Of a stretch of 64,000 nt of DNA, positions 43,053-51,217 are shown one piece after another. Within the stretch, counting starts at the first letter, position 1. Each line of letters starts with the position of its first letter. This DNA comes from Palsa-1248 sp963737835. Its GTDB lineage: Bacteria; Gemmatimonadota; Gemmatimonadetes; Gemmatimonadales; Gemmatimonadaceae. A program made the translations under genes and the position numbers. Under the pieces are notes generated by a model that made no database searches, had not been told where the DNA came from, and worked only from the letters and a program-made list of their open reading frames with translations. Location of the stretch: positions 3,844,001 to 3,908,000 of the forward strand of contig CAVTUH010000001.1 in NCBI GenBank assembly GCA_963737835.1, read 5' to 3'.

Positions 43053-44729
43053 GTGAACACCGTAAGTGGCGCGGCGATCGTCCCCAACCGCGCGGTCGCC
43101 CAGGAGGCCGGTCCCGGCAGTCAATTGCGACCCGCGCCGCGCCGCCTGGGATGGGGCGCGCGCGGGATCGCGCTGGGCTCGGGCGTCCTGTTCGCGCTGG
43201 CATTTCCGCCGCTGCCTCTCGCCGTGCTCGCGTTCGTCTGTCTGGCACCCATTGCGGTGTTGATCGCGCGCTGGGCCGACGACGGCAACCGCGCGGGGAT
43301 CTCGGCACGGCTCGGTGCCTGGTTCGCGGTTGCTGCGTTTGGCCTGTCGCTGTACTGGATCGCAGTGGCGTTGTCGCTGTTCACATCGCTGGCATGGCTC
43401 GCATACGTCGCAACCATCGTCGGCATGTCGCTGTTGGTCGCCGCGACGACCTCCACGCTGCACATTGCGCGACGCATCACGCATTGGCCCATGGCGGTGC
43501 TGCTCCCTGCCATGTGGGTCACTCTGGAGATTTTTCTCGCCTACTTCTCCGACCTGGCGTTCCCGTGGTTCCCGCTCGGGCTCGCAGTCGCGATGCATCC
43601 GACGCTGGCCCAGGCGGCTGACGTGAGCGGCGTGCACGGTCTGAGTGTGTGGATTGCGGCGACGAACGGGTTGCTGGCCGATGCGTGGCTCCAGTGGCGG
43701 AGGGGGGGCGACCCGTCGCCCCCCCTCCGCCGCGCGGTTCGACCAGTGGCCCTCGCGGCCGCGCTCTGCGCGGCCGTGTGGGCGTACGGGATGTGGCGCC
43801 TGCGCACGGTGACGCTCGAGCCATTGGCGCGCGTCGGCATCGTGCAGCCGGACATCCCGGAAGACGAGAAGATGCAGCAGGAGATGCGCGGTCGGTTCAT
43901 CGAGCCGCTCGCGGCGCTGACGCGCCAGGAGGAAGCTACGGGACCGCCGCCTCAAATGGTGGTCTGGCCGGAGACCGCGCTGCCGGATTTCCTGATCAAC
44001 CATCCGGCGTGGACCGATTCACTCCGGTCGCTCGCGCGCAGTGGCCATGCGCCGATTCTGTTCGGCCTCATCGACTACACGGTCACCGGGCCTGGACCAT
44101 CGGACTTCGAGTACTACAACGCTGCGACGGTAGTCGATACCAGTGGCCGGATCGGCGCCGAGCCGGCGTACCACAAGGTGTACCTCGTTCCCATCGTCGA
44201 GCGCGTGCCGTTCCTCAATCCGCGGTGGTTCACGGGACAGAAGCATTTCCAAGCGCTGCTCCGGTATTTCGGCGGATTCGGACGCGGCACATCCGCGATC
44301 CCCTTCACGTTCGCGTTCGGGAAGGTCGGCGTCCTGATTTGCTATGAGTCGATCTTCCCACAGCAGTCGCGGGCGTTCAGACGGGCCGGAGCGGACCTGA
44401 TCGTCAACATTACCAACGACGCGTGGTTCGGCCGCAGTCTCGCACCGTACCAGCACGAGGCGCATCTCCACCTCCGCGCGATCGAGAACCGTGTGGGGAT
44501 CGTGCGCGCCGCCAACACGGGGATCTCCGAGTACATCGATCCACTCGGCCGATCGCACGACGCCATCGGGCTGTTCGTGAGGGCGGCTCGCATCTACGAC
44601 GCGCAGACCACGTCGATCCGCCCGCTCGCCGTGCGATGGGGCGACTGGATCGGCGGTGCCTGCGTCCTCTTCGCGGCGGGCGTGTTGCTGGTTCGGTTCG
44701 TCGCCCGGCGGCGGTACACACCGGCGTAA
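43053..44729 (+). CDS. lnt: Apolipoprotein N-acyltransferase
   Basis: 558 aa. It adds the third acyl chain to lipoproteins in the inner membrane, before LolA-type transport. An N-terminal block of about six membrane segments precedes the nitrilase-like domain with Glu in VWPETALPDF, Lys in YHKVYLVPIVERVPF and catalytic Cys in LICYESIFP. The NITNDAWFG motif follows, and a final membrane segment ends the protein. A 16-bp perfect-stem palindrome is embedded in the coding region (43696-43731) and translates as part of the loop WRRGGDPSPPLRR. Confidence 0.94.
   Translation: MNTVSGAAIVPNRAVAQEAGPGSQLRPAPRRLGWGARGIALGSGVLFALAFPPLPLAVLAFVCLAPIAVLIARWADDGNRAGISARLGAWFAVAAFGLSLYWIAVALSLFTSLAWLAYVATIVGMSLLVAATTSTLHIARRITHWPMAVLLPAMWVTLEIFLAYFSDLAFPWFPLGLAVAMHPTLAQAADVSGVHGLSVWIAATNGLLADAWLQWRRGGDPSPPLRRAVRPVALAAALCAAVWAYGMWRLRTVTLEPLARVGIVQPDIPEDEKMQQEMRGRFIEPLAALTRQEEATGPPPQMVVWPETALPDFLINHPAWTDSLRSLARSGHAPILFGLIDYTVTGPGPSDFEYYNAATVVDTSGRIGAEPAYHKVYLVPIVERVPFLNPRWFTGQKHFQALLRYFGGFGRGTSAIPFTFAFGKVGVLICYESIFPQQSRAFRRAGADLIVNITNDAWFGRSLAPYQHEAHLHLRAIENRVGIVRAANTGISEYIDPLGRSHDAIGLFVRAARIYDAQTTSIRPLAVRWGDWIGGACVLFAAGVLLVRFVARRRYTPA
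43696..43731. repeat. Perfect palindrome inside the lnt coding sequence
   Basis: GGCGGAGGGGGGGCGA (43696-43711) and its exact inverse complement (43716-43731) flank a 4-nt loop, CCCG. The core GGGCGAC..GTCGCCC resembles the hairpin repeats after lnt. It is in frame and encodes a polar Arg/Gly/Asp/Pro loop just before a membrane segment. Confidence 0.85.
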
Positions 44730-44980
44730 CGGCAACGGCGGGCGACGCATGCGTCGCCCCACCCGTCACCCGGAGGCGGTACACGCCGGCGTACGGCAAC
44801 GGCGGGCGACGTATTGCGTCGCCCCTACCCGCCGATCGACAGGTTTCGGGGGGCGCTGATGGAACGGCGGGCGACGCATTGCGTCGCCCCTACCCGCCGA
44901 TCCACAGGTTCCGGAGGGGCGGTGATGGCCGCCGCCAGGTCCACACGGTCAACGACGACGGGCGACGCATGCGCCGCCCA
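44711..44980. repeat. Tandem hairpin array downstream of lnt
   Basis: Units starting at about 44737, 44801 and 44866 recur with a 64-65 bp period. Each begins GGCGGGCGACG and contains a hairpin of GGGCGACGCA and TGCGTCGCCC. A fourth, degraded core lies at about 44957-44980. The last 20 bp of lnt are duplicated too: 44711-44760 and 44776-44825 are near-identical 50-mers. It fills the 263-bp space between convergent lnt and the HD-GYP gene and probably acts as a terminator region. Confidence 0.85.
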
Positions 44981-44992
44981 TTCCGTGGTCGG

Positions 44993-46729
44993 TTACGTCC
45001 GCGGGAGGCGTTCGGCGCCGCCGGGGTCGAAGGCGCGTTCGTACACCCGGGCGCCTATGAACGTCCCGAGCAGGTCTCGATCAATGAATCCGTCGCGGGC
45101 TTCGGCATCGAGGATGGCGAGCGCACGGTCCGGAGGCACGGCCTTCTTGTACGGTCGGTCGGCGGCGGTCAACGCATCGTAGATGTCTGCGATGGTCATG
45201 ATGCGCGTCTGCACCGGGATGGCCTCACCCCGGATTGCTCGCGGATAGCCGTGGCCGTTGAGCTTCTCGTGGTGGGCCACGGCAATCTCCGGCACCCCAC
45301 GCAACTCGTGCGTCCAGGGGATTTGCTGGAGGAACCGATACGTGTGCATCACGTGCGATTCGATCTCCCGGCGCTCCGTCTCGTCGAGGTTGCCCTGACG
45401 AATCGTGAGCGACCGCGCCTCCTCGGGACTGAGGACGGGCCGGACTTTGCCATCCAGGTCACGATAGGTCTCGCCGGCGAGCCGGGCGAGCTCGGCGAAC
45501 TCCCCTTCCGGCAGCACGGTTGGCTCGTTGGCCGCAAGGACCGCGCGGAATGCCCGCTCCAGTTGGAGCTGTGACTCACGGCGAACGGCTTCGAGCTCGT
45601 GGAGCCGGCGCGCGTATCCTTCCTGACCAAACCTGAGCAGGTGCTCCGCGCGTCCGCGCTCGTACTCCGCGTCGGCTGCCTGCATCACTGTCGCGAACCG
45701 AAGACGGATGACGTCGAGATGCAACGGGTAGAGCTTCTTCTGCTTGAGCAGCACCTGCTCCCGGACGCCGACCTTGCCGAAATCGTGCAGGAGTCCCGCG
45801 TACCGCAGCTCTCGCAGCTGCGCGCGGCTGAAGTGGAGGCCGCGATAGGCGCCGGAGCCCGCACCTCCATCGACGGCCTCTGCCAACGCGACGCTCATGG
45901 CCGCGACGCGCCCGGAATGCCCATAGGTGGTCGGATCGCGCGCTTCGATCGCGGTCACCGCGGCAGTGACGAACCCCTCGAACAAGCGCTCGATATCGGC
46001 GTACAGCAGGCTGTTCTCGATGGCGACGGCGGCCTGCGCCGCCAGCGCGGTCACGAGCTCCACGGAGCGCTGGTCGAACGGTTGGACCTCGTCGTCGACG
46101 ACAGCGGCTGATACGAGCACCGCATCGGCCGTGCGCTTGCGATTGATCAGCTGCAAGACGCCGATGACTTCGTCACAATGCGTCTTCATCGGTATCACGA
46201 GGACCGACTTTGTTCGGTACCCAAAGCGCTCGTCGAACGTCCGATTCTGTCTATACAGCACGTCGGACGGCAGGAGATACACATCTGGAATGACCAGCGG
46301 CTCTCCAGTCGCCGCCGCATAGCCGGCGAGACTCGAGGTATCGATCGGGACCGTCGACTCCGTCAGGGGCAGGTCCGGACGGGAGAAGTTCTGCGCCAGC
46401 TTGAAGCGCAGGGTGCGAGGCGCCGCCGCGGCGGAGCGATCGACCAGGTACAGCGATCCGGCATCGCTCCGGGTGATGCGACGAGCCTGCGTGAGGATCA
46501 TCTCGAGGAGCGTGAGCAGGTTCCGCTCCGTGGTCAGCGCCACGCAGATGCGCATGAGCTCCTTGAGATCGTCCGCGCTCTGCTCACCGGGTGCCGCAGG
46601 CCCCGATGCTGCCGGCGGCGTCACCGGCTGGGCGTGCCCGCTCGCCAGTGATGTCGGCTTCGCGTACGGGACGTGGGGACCCTCATGGCCGATTGGCCTG
46701 CCGCCCTGTGGCGGCGTGCGTGAATGCAT
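44993..46729 (-). CDS. GAF plus HD-GYP-like phosphodiesterase protein
   Basis: 578 aa. The first 60 residues are low-complexity. A GAF domain follows (LLTLLEMILTQARRITRSDAGSLYL to LQLINRKR, about 70-260). The HD domain has HSGRVAAMSVALAEA and GLLHDFGKVGV, and later HHEKLNGHGYPRAIRG, close to the HHExxDGxGYP motif of cyclic-di-GMP phosphodiesterases. Between HDFGK and HHEK there is an insertion of about 130 residues, helical and charged, far longer than usual. The ATG at 46729 overlaps the upstream gene's stop (TGATG). Confidence 0.86.
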   Translation of the reverse strand: MHSRTPPQGGRPIGHEGPHVPYAKPTSLASGHAQPVTPPAASGPAAPGEQSADDLKELMRICVALTTERNLLTLLEMILTQARRITRSDAGSLYLVDRSAAAAPRTLRFKLAQNFSRPDLPLTESTVPIDTSSLAGYAAATGEPLVIPDVYLLPSDVLYRQNRTFDERFGYRTKSVLVIPMKTHCDEVIGVLQLINRKRTADAVLVSAAVVDDEVQPFDQRSVELVTALAAQAAVAIENSLLYADIERLFEGFVTAAVTAIEARDPTTYGHSGRVAAMSVALAEAVDGGAGSGAYRGLHFSRAQLRELRYAGLLHDFGKVGVREQVLLKQKKLYPLHLDVIRLRFATVMQAADAEYERGRAEHLLRFGQEGYARRLHELEAVRRESQLQLERAFRAVLAANEPTVLPEGEFAELARLAGETYRDLDGKVRPVLSPEEARSLTIRQGNLDETERREIESHVMHTYRFLQQIPWTHELRGVPEIAVAHHEKLNGHGYPRAIRGEAIPVQTRIMTIADIYDALTAADRPYKKAVPPDRALAILDAEARDGFIDRDLLGTFIGARVYERAFDPGGAERLPRT

Positions 46730-47631
46730 CAGGCGTGCAGAATGAGACCTTCCGCCGCTGCGACGACCTCGAGCGTGCCACCGCGGCGCTGGACCAGTGC
46801 GCGACAGGCGTCCGTGTGCCGGTCCACCTCCTCGTCCGTCCGCTCGGGCTTGTGATGGAACAGCACGAGCGTGTCGACTCCGGCTTCCAGCGCCAGGTCG
46901 ACCGCGTCCTCGTACGTCGAGTGCCCCCAACCCTGATGCTGGCCATACTCTTCGGCAGTGAACATCGTATCGTGCACGAGAATGCGCGCGTGCTCGATAA
47001 ACCGAACGAGCTCGCGTCGCCACGAGGCAGGCGACTCGTATGGCGCGGCAGGATTGAGCTCGTTGTCCGAGATGTACGCGAGTCCTTGGCGACCCGTCGT
47101 TGTGCCGGACATCGATCCCTGCGCCCTCCGCGACGCGGAGAACCGGTATCCGAGGGCGCCGCCGGGGTGCCGCACGGGGATCGCACGCACGTCGTAGCCG
47201 CCGCGCACGTGGTGGGAGTCGCCCAACTCGCGAAACTCGATGGTCGCGGCGAGCTGCTCGAAGGTGACCGGGAACACCACTGGCGACATCTGGTCGCGCA
47301 CGACCCGCCCGATGCTGGTCTCCATCGCCTTGGAGCACCAGATCGTGAAATGATTGCCCGGGTGGAAGATCGGCGCGAAAAAAGGAAGTCCCTGAATGTG
47401 ATCCCAATGGGCATGCGAGAGGAAAATGTCGCCCTTGACGGGTGAGCCATTGGCGCGCGCCATGAGGGAGCTTCCGAGCTCACGGATGCCGGTGCCGGCG
47501 TCGAGCACAATGAGCCAGTCGTCCGGAGTCCGGAGCTCGAGGCAGGGTGTATTGCCGCCGTATCGCACCGTCTGTTGCCCAGGGCTCGGAATCGACCCGC
47601 GGGTTCCCCAAAACCGGACGCGCAGGGTCAT
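46729..47631 (-). CDS. Metallo-beta-lactamase-fold hydrolase
   Basis: 300 aa. The N-terminus RFWGTRGSIPSPG and GGNTPCLEL are typical of a large subgroup of MBL-fold proteins related to RNase Z and PhnP-like phosphodiesterases. The metal motif is FLSHAHWDHIQGLPFF, with further histidines in VRHPGG, LVHDTMF and LFHHKPERTDEE. Probably a cyclic-nucleotide or other phosphodiesterase. Coupled with the GAF/HD-GYP gene (TGATG overlap), which hints at a shared role in nucleotide second-messenger turnover; that part is inference. Confidence 0.83.
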   Translation of the reverse strand: MTLRVRFWGTRGSIPSPGQQTVRYGGNTPCLELRTPDDWLIVLDAGTGIRELGSSLMARANGSPVKGDIFLSHAHWDHIQGLPFFAPIFHPGNHFTIWCSKAMETSIGRVVRDQMSPVVFPVTFEQLAATIEFRELGDSHHVRGGYDVRAIPVRHPGGALGYRFSASRRAQGSMSGTTTGRQGLAYISDNELNPAAPYESPASWRRELVRFIEHARILVHDTMFTAEEYGQHQGWGHSTYEDAVDLALEAGVDTLVLFHHKPERTDEEVDRHTDACRALVQRRGGTLEVVAAAEGLILHA

Positions 47632-47706
47632 GACACCCGCTGCCCCCGAACCATGCCCGTCACGCCGCGACGTCCAGCGTCGGCCAGACCGACCCGGTCG
47701 CAGCGC

Positions 47707-48441
47707 TCATTCGTCGTCCTCGGTGTCATCGGTCGACCCAGCGTCCGGCAGTGGGCCGACGGTGCGAGCCTGAGCCCGCGCGCTCAGGCGCACGCGATCC
47801 TGGATCGTGATGCGGCGCCGATCGACCCCAATGAGGCCGGCTTCTTGAAACTCGCGCATTGTCCGCGAAACGGTCTCGCGGCTGGCGCCAATCATCTGCG
47901 CGATGACTTGATGGGTGAGCGGCTTATCGATGGCCGGCGCGCCGCCCTCGTCGGCCGTGTCGAGGAGCAGCTGCGCAATGCGCCCAGGGACGTCGAGCAG
48001 CACCAGGCCCCCGATCTTGCCATCGGCTCGGCGCAGGCGTCGAGACAGCTCCGCCAGGAGCGCCCAGGCCACGGAGGGGTTCACTTCGACGCGGCGCCGA
48101 AAATCATCGCGCCGCAGGACGAGCAGGGTGGCGTCCTCCATCGCGATGACGTGAGCCGATCGGGGCTGGTCGTCGATGAGCGACAGCTCCCCAAAATGCT
48201 CACCGACGCCGAGCACACCGAGTATCACCTCGCGCCCATCCTCGGACACCAGGACGACCTTCACCCGGCCGGACCGGACGATGAACAGCGAGTCGCCAGG
48301 GTCGTCCTCGAACAGGATGACACTGCCCTTGGGGTACTGTTTCTCCCGCGTGAGCTCCGCGAATCGACGGAGCTCATCCGGGGCGATTCGGCTCAACAGC
48401 GGAACCGTGGCGAGAAAGTCGGCGATGTCCATGTCAGTCAC
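47707..48441 (-). CDS. Crp/Fnr family transcriptional regulator
   Basis: 244 aa. An N-terminal cyclic-nucleotide-binding-type beta barrel (GSVILFEDDPGDSLFIVRSGRVKVV, FGELSLIDDQPRSAHVIAME) is followed by a dimer helix and a helix-turn-helix (LTHQVIAQMIGASRETVSRTMREFQEAGLI). There is no cysteine cluster, so it is not an oxygen-sensing Fnr. The Arg-Ser pair in RSAHV is compatible with cyclic-nucleotide binding. The C-terminal 20 residues are acidic. Divergent from rpmE across about 200 bp of repeat- and G-rich DNA. Confidence 0.92.
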   Translation of the reverse strand: MTDMDIADFLATVPLLSRIAPDELRRFAELTREKQYPKGSVILFEDDPGDSLFIVRSGRVKVVLVSEDGREVILGVLGVGEHFGELSLIDDQPRSAHVIAMEDATLLVLRRDDFRRRVEVNPSVAWALLAELSRRLRRADGKIGGLVLLDVPGRIAQLLLDTADEGGAPAIDKPLTHQVIAQMIGASRETVSRTMREFQEAGLIGVDRRRITIQDRVRLSARAQARTVGPLPDAGSTDDTEDDE

Positions 48442-48500
48442 CCGTCACGAGGCCAGAGGGGAGCAACCGCCTATGATACCGCTACGCGCGCTGGGCGCCC

Positions 48501-48538
48501 GTAGAAAGGAGACGTGCAGAAAGGGGAAAGGAGACAAA
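48501..48538 (+). repeat. Polypurine repeat copies
   Basis: Two adjacent units, AGAAAGGAGACG and AGAAAGGGGAAAGGAGAC, in the intergenic region between the divergent crp-like and rpmE genes. Confidence 0.7.
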
Positions 48539-48575
48539 TAGGCTCCCCGGGGGGGCGGGCGCCATGGCCACCCTC

Positions 48576-48604
48576 GGGGTTGGGGCGGCGGGCGGGCCCA
48601 GGGG
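48576..48604 (+). promoter_or_regulatory. Putative G-quadruplex and promoter region upstream of rpmE
   Basis: Runs GGGG, GGGG, GGG, GGG and GGGG within 29 nt satisfy the usual quadruplex pattern. An AT-rich stretch follows directly (TTATATTTTTATGCTAAC, 48607-48624), the only such stretch nearby. It probably holds the -10 element TATATT at 48608-48613, giving an rpmE leader of about 30 nt. Confidence 0.45.
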
Positions 48605-48649
48605 TGTTATATTTTTATGCTAACGCAAATTCAGGACTGTGAGGCACCT

Positions 48650-48853
48650 GTGAAAGCTGACATTCATCCCGAGTACGCTACGGCGACGGTTATCTGCGCC
48701 TGCGGTAACACCTTCGAGACCCGATCGACGCAGGCCCAGATCCATACCGACATCTGTTCCGCCTGCCACCCGTTCTTTACCGGCAAGCAAAAGCTGGTGG
48801 ACACCGCCGGGCGCGTCGAGCGCTTCCGGCAGAAGTACGGTAAGCAGGCCTGA
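48650..48853 (+). CDS. rpmE: 50S ribosomal protein L31 (zinc type)
   Basis: 67 aa from GTG 48650 (KADIHPEYATATVICACGNTF), with GAGG upstream. CAC near residue 15 and CSACHPFFTGKQ provide the four zinc ligands of the C+ form. An in-frame ATG at 48617 would add 11 residues not seen in the family, so the GTG is preferred. The stop codon TGA overlaps the apparent CTG start of prfA (CTGA). Confidence 0.95.
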   Translation: MKADIHPEYATATVICACGNTFETRSTQAQIHTDICSACHPFFTGKQKLVDTAGRVERFRQKYGKQA

Positions 48854-49923
48854 GTCTTCGCGACCGCCTCGCAGAGGCGCTGGCCCGGGCGACGGAAGTC
48901 GAGCGTGAGCTGTCGGACCCCAAGACAGCTCAGGATACCAAGCGGCTCGCGAGTCTCGCCCGGGAATATCAACACCTCCGAAGGATCGTTGACGTCTCGC
49001 AGCGTCTCGCCCGTCTCGAGCAGGAGCTAACGGGCGCGCGGGAATTGGCGCACGCCGACGACGCCGAGCTCGCAGCGGAGGCGCGCGCCGAAGAAGGTCG
49101 CCTGAGTATCGCCGTGGCAGCGGCCGAAGAGGAGCTCAAGCGATGGCTTGTGCCCCGAGACCCACTCGATGACCGGCCGGCGATTGTGGAGATCCGGGCG
49201 GGCACCGGCGGCGACGAGGCAGCACTGTTCGCTGCAGATCTCGAACGCATGTATACGCGGTTTGCCGAGCGCAAGGGCTGGCGGGTCGAGATGATTTCTC
49301 GCTCCGATGGGTCTCTCGGGGGCGTGAAAGAAAGCATTCTCAAGGTCGATGGTCCCGGTGCGTTCGGCGCCATGCGGTGGGAGTCGGGTGTGCATCGGGT
49401 CCAGCGCGTTCCTGTCACCGAAGCGCAAGGCCGCATCCACACCTCGGCGGCCACGGTCGCTGTCCTGCCAGAAGCCGAGGAGGTCGACATCCGGATCGAT
49501 GATAAAGATCTCCTCATCGACGTGTACCGGTCGTCCGGCCCGGGCGGCCAGAGCGTCAACACGACGGATTCCGCGGTGCGAATCACACACCGCCCGACCG
49601 GCCTCGTGGTGACGCAGCAGGACCAGAAATCGCAGTTGCAGAACAAGCGCAAAGCCATGGAGGTGTTACGGGCGCGCCTGCTCAATGCCAAGATCGCCGA
49701 GCAGGAAGCGGCGCGTGCACGCATGCGCCGCACGCAAGTAGGGACCGGCGACCGATCTGCCAAAATCCGAACGTACAACTTTCCCGACAATCGGGTGACG
49801 GATCACCGTATCGGCGTACAACTGCACGACGTGCCCGGGGTGTTGGACGGCCATATCGAGCCGTTCATCGAGGCCCTGCAGCTCGCCGACCAGGAGGAGC
49901 GTCTTGCCAACGGTGCGCAATGA
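48850..49923 (+). CDS. prfA: Peptide chain release factor 1, apparent CTG start
   Basis: Recognises UAA and UAG. Conserved features are the EIRAGTGGDEAALFA domain 2, SGVHRVQRVPVTEAQGRIHTS, and the catalytic GGQ in SSGPGGQSVNTTDS. From the CTG at 48850 the GGQ falls at residues 232-234, as in E. coli RF1 (233-235), and the length is 357 aa. The frame is closed just upstream (TAA at 48841), and the only ATG/GTG/TTG downstream (TTG 49045) would remove 65 residues including conserved helices (SLAREYQHL). So initiation at CTG, overlapping the rpmE stop, is the best reading. prmC, its modifying enzyme, follows. Confidence 0.93.
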   Translation: MSLRDRLAEALARATEVERELSDPKTAQDTKRLASLAREYQHLRRIVDVSQRLARLEQELTGARELAHADDAELAAEARAEEGRLSIAVAAAEEELKRWLVPRDPLDDRPAIVEIRAGTGGDEAALFAADLERMYTRFAERKGWRVEMISRSDGSLGGVKESILKVDGPGAFGAMRWESGVHRVQRVPVTEAQGRIHTSAATVAVLPEAEEVDIRIDDKDLLIDVYRSSGPGGQSVNTTDSAVRITHRPTGLVVTQQDQKSQLQNKRKAMEVLRARLLNAKIAEQEAARARMRRTQVGTGDRSAKIRTYNFPDNRVTDHRIGVQLHDVPGVLDGHIEPFIEALQLADQEERLANGAQ

Positions 49924-50857
49924 GTCGTCGGGGCAGGAGGTGACGGGTGCGATCGCGAGCCCAGCGCGTGAAGGCGCGGCGGCCGGCAGTCCCGAGCGGC
50001 TCTCGATCGGCGATCTCCTGCGGGAGCTCGAGCGCGCTCTGGCGGGCGGGATGGACGTCGAGCCGGCCCGGGATGCGCGAGAGATCATTGCGGCCATTCT
50101 GGATGTGCCGCGGCACTGGCCGGCGGCACACCAGCTCGTGATCGCCGATCCTGGGCTGGTCAGCGCGGCGCGCAACGCCGCCGCGGCGCGACGGTGTGGC
50201 ATGCCGCTCCCCTATGCGGTGCGACGCGCGGCGTTTCGACAGCTCACGCTGGAGGTCGACGAGCGCGTCTTGATCCCGAGGCCCGAGACGGAAGGGCTGG
50301 TCGATCTCGTGCTTGCCCAAGACCTGGCGGGCGGGGTCGCGATTGACGTGGGGACCGGCTCTGGTGCGATCGCTCTGGCACTCGCGCAAGAAGGTCGGTT
50401 CGATCGAGTCATCGGGACCGACGTCTCGACAGACGCGATCGCGGTCGCGACCTGGAATGCCCAGCGACTTGCGGGCGCCTTCTCGACGCCCGTCGAATTC
50501 CGCCCCGGCGCGGATCTGGCCCCGGTCCGCGAACAGCGGGCGCGCGCCATAGTGTCCAATCCACCATACATTTCGTGGGCCGAAGCCGCGGTGCTGCCGC
50601 CAAGCGTGCGAGATTGGGAGCCGCCCGTCGCGCTCTACTCGGGCGCGTCAGGACTGCATGCGACTGCGGCGCTGGTCCGGCAGGCTGCTGCCGTCCTCGA
50701 GCCATCCGGCATCCTGGCGCTCGAGGTGGACATGCGACGTGCCGAACGGGTTGCTGCAATGGTGATCGCCGAGGGGCGGTTCAGGGACGTGATCGTGACA
50801 CGAGATGTATTTGGACGGGAGCGTTACGTAACGGCCTTGCGTTGTACTGGAGACTGA
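49904..50857 (+). CDS. prmC: Release factor glutamine methyltransferase PrmC
   Basis: 317 aa. Methylates the Gln of the release-factor GGQ motif. It has VLIPRPETEGLVDLV, the AdoMet site AIDVGTGSGAIALALA and the catalytic motif SNPPYISW. The N-terminus is extended by about 30 Ala/Gly/Ser-rich residues. A TTG start at 49904 with AGGAGG at the right distance overlaps prfA by 20 bp. The prfA-prmC order is the standard one. Confidence 0.95.
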   Translation: MPTVRNESSGQEVTGAIASPAREGAAAGSPERLSIGDLLRELERALAGGMDVEPARDAREIIAAILDVPRHWPAAHQLVIADPGLVSAARNAAAARRCGMPLPYAVRRAAFRQLTLEVDERVLIPRPETEGLVDLVLAQDLAGGVAIDVGTGSGAIALALAQEGRFDRVIGTDVSTDAIAVATWNAQRLAGAFSTPVEFRPGADLAPVREQRARAIVSNPPYISWAEAAVLPPSVRDWEPPVALYSGASGLHATAALVRQAAAVLEPSGILALEVDMRRAERVAAMVIAEGRFRDVIVTRDVFGRERYVTALRCTGD

Positions 50858-50863
50858 CAGACC

Positions 50864-51217
50864 ATGTTGGAAGACAAGGCAATCGAGCTCGGTCGGCTGA
50901 TTGGCCAGAGCCCGGAATATCAGGCGGTCAAGCGTGCGAATGACGCACTGAGCGGCGATCGCGAGGCAGTCACTCTGCTGCAGCGGCTCGAGCAGTTGCG
51001 CACGGAAGCACAGCGGCTGATCGAGCGGGGGGAGACGCCTTCGCCGGACATGGACAAGCAGCTCGATGAGCTGCTGTCGTCGATTCAGAGCCGAAGCGTG
51101 TATCAGCGTGCGGTGGCGGCCCAGGAGAATTTCGACAAAATCATGCTCCGCGTGAACAACTGGATCCTGGACGGCATCAAGCGGGGCGCGACCAGCTCGA
51201 TCATCACGCTCGGATGA
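50864..51217 (+). CDS. YlbF/YmcA family protein
   Basis: 117 aa, all helical: LEDKAIELGRLIGQSPEYQAVKRAND at the start and QSRSVYQRAVAAQENFDKIMLRVNNWI at the end, typical of the YlbF (DUF964) family. In Bacillus subtilis YlbF, YmcA and YaaT form a complex that affects RNase Y-dependent RNA maturation. Role here unknown. Six bp after prmC, and overlapping tmk by 4 bp (ATGA). Confidence 0.85.
   Translation: MLEDKAIELGRLIGQSPEYQAVKRANDALSGDREAVTLLQRLEQLRTEAQRLIERGETPSPDMDKQLDELLSSIQSRSVYQRAVAAQENFDKIMLRVNNWILDGIKRGATSSIITLG

Noticed and set aside
44656..45182. Short + strand frames across the hairpin array with peptides such as RRATHCVAPTRRS
   Set aside because: These are translations of the hairpin repeat itself, not genes.
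48617..48649. ATG at 48617 as the start of ribosomal protein L31
   Set aside because: It would add 11 residues not found in the family and sits too close to the likely -10 element; the GTG at 48650 matches the conserved KADIHP start.
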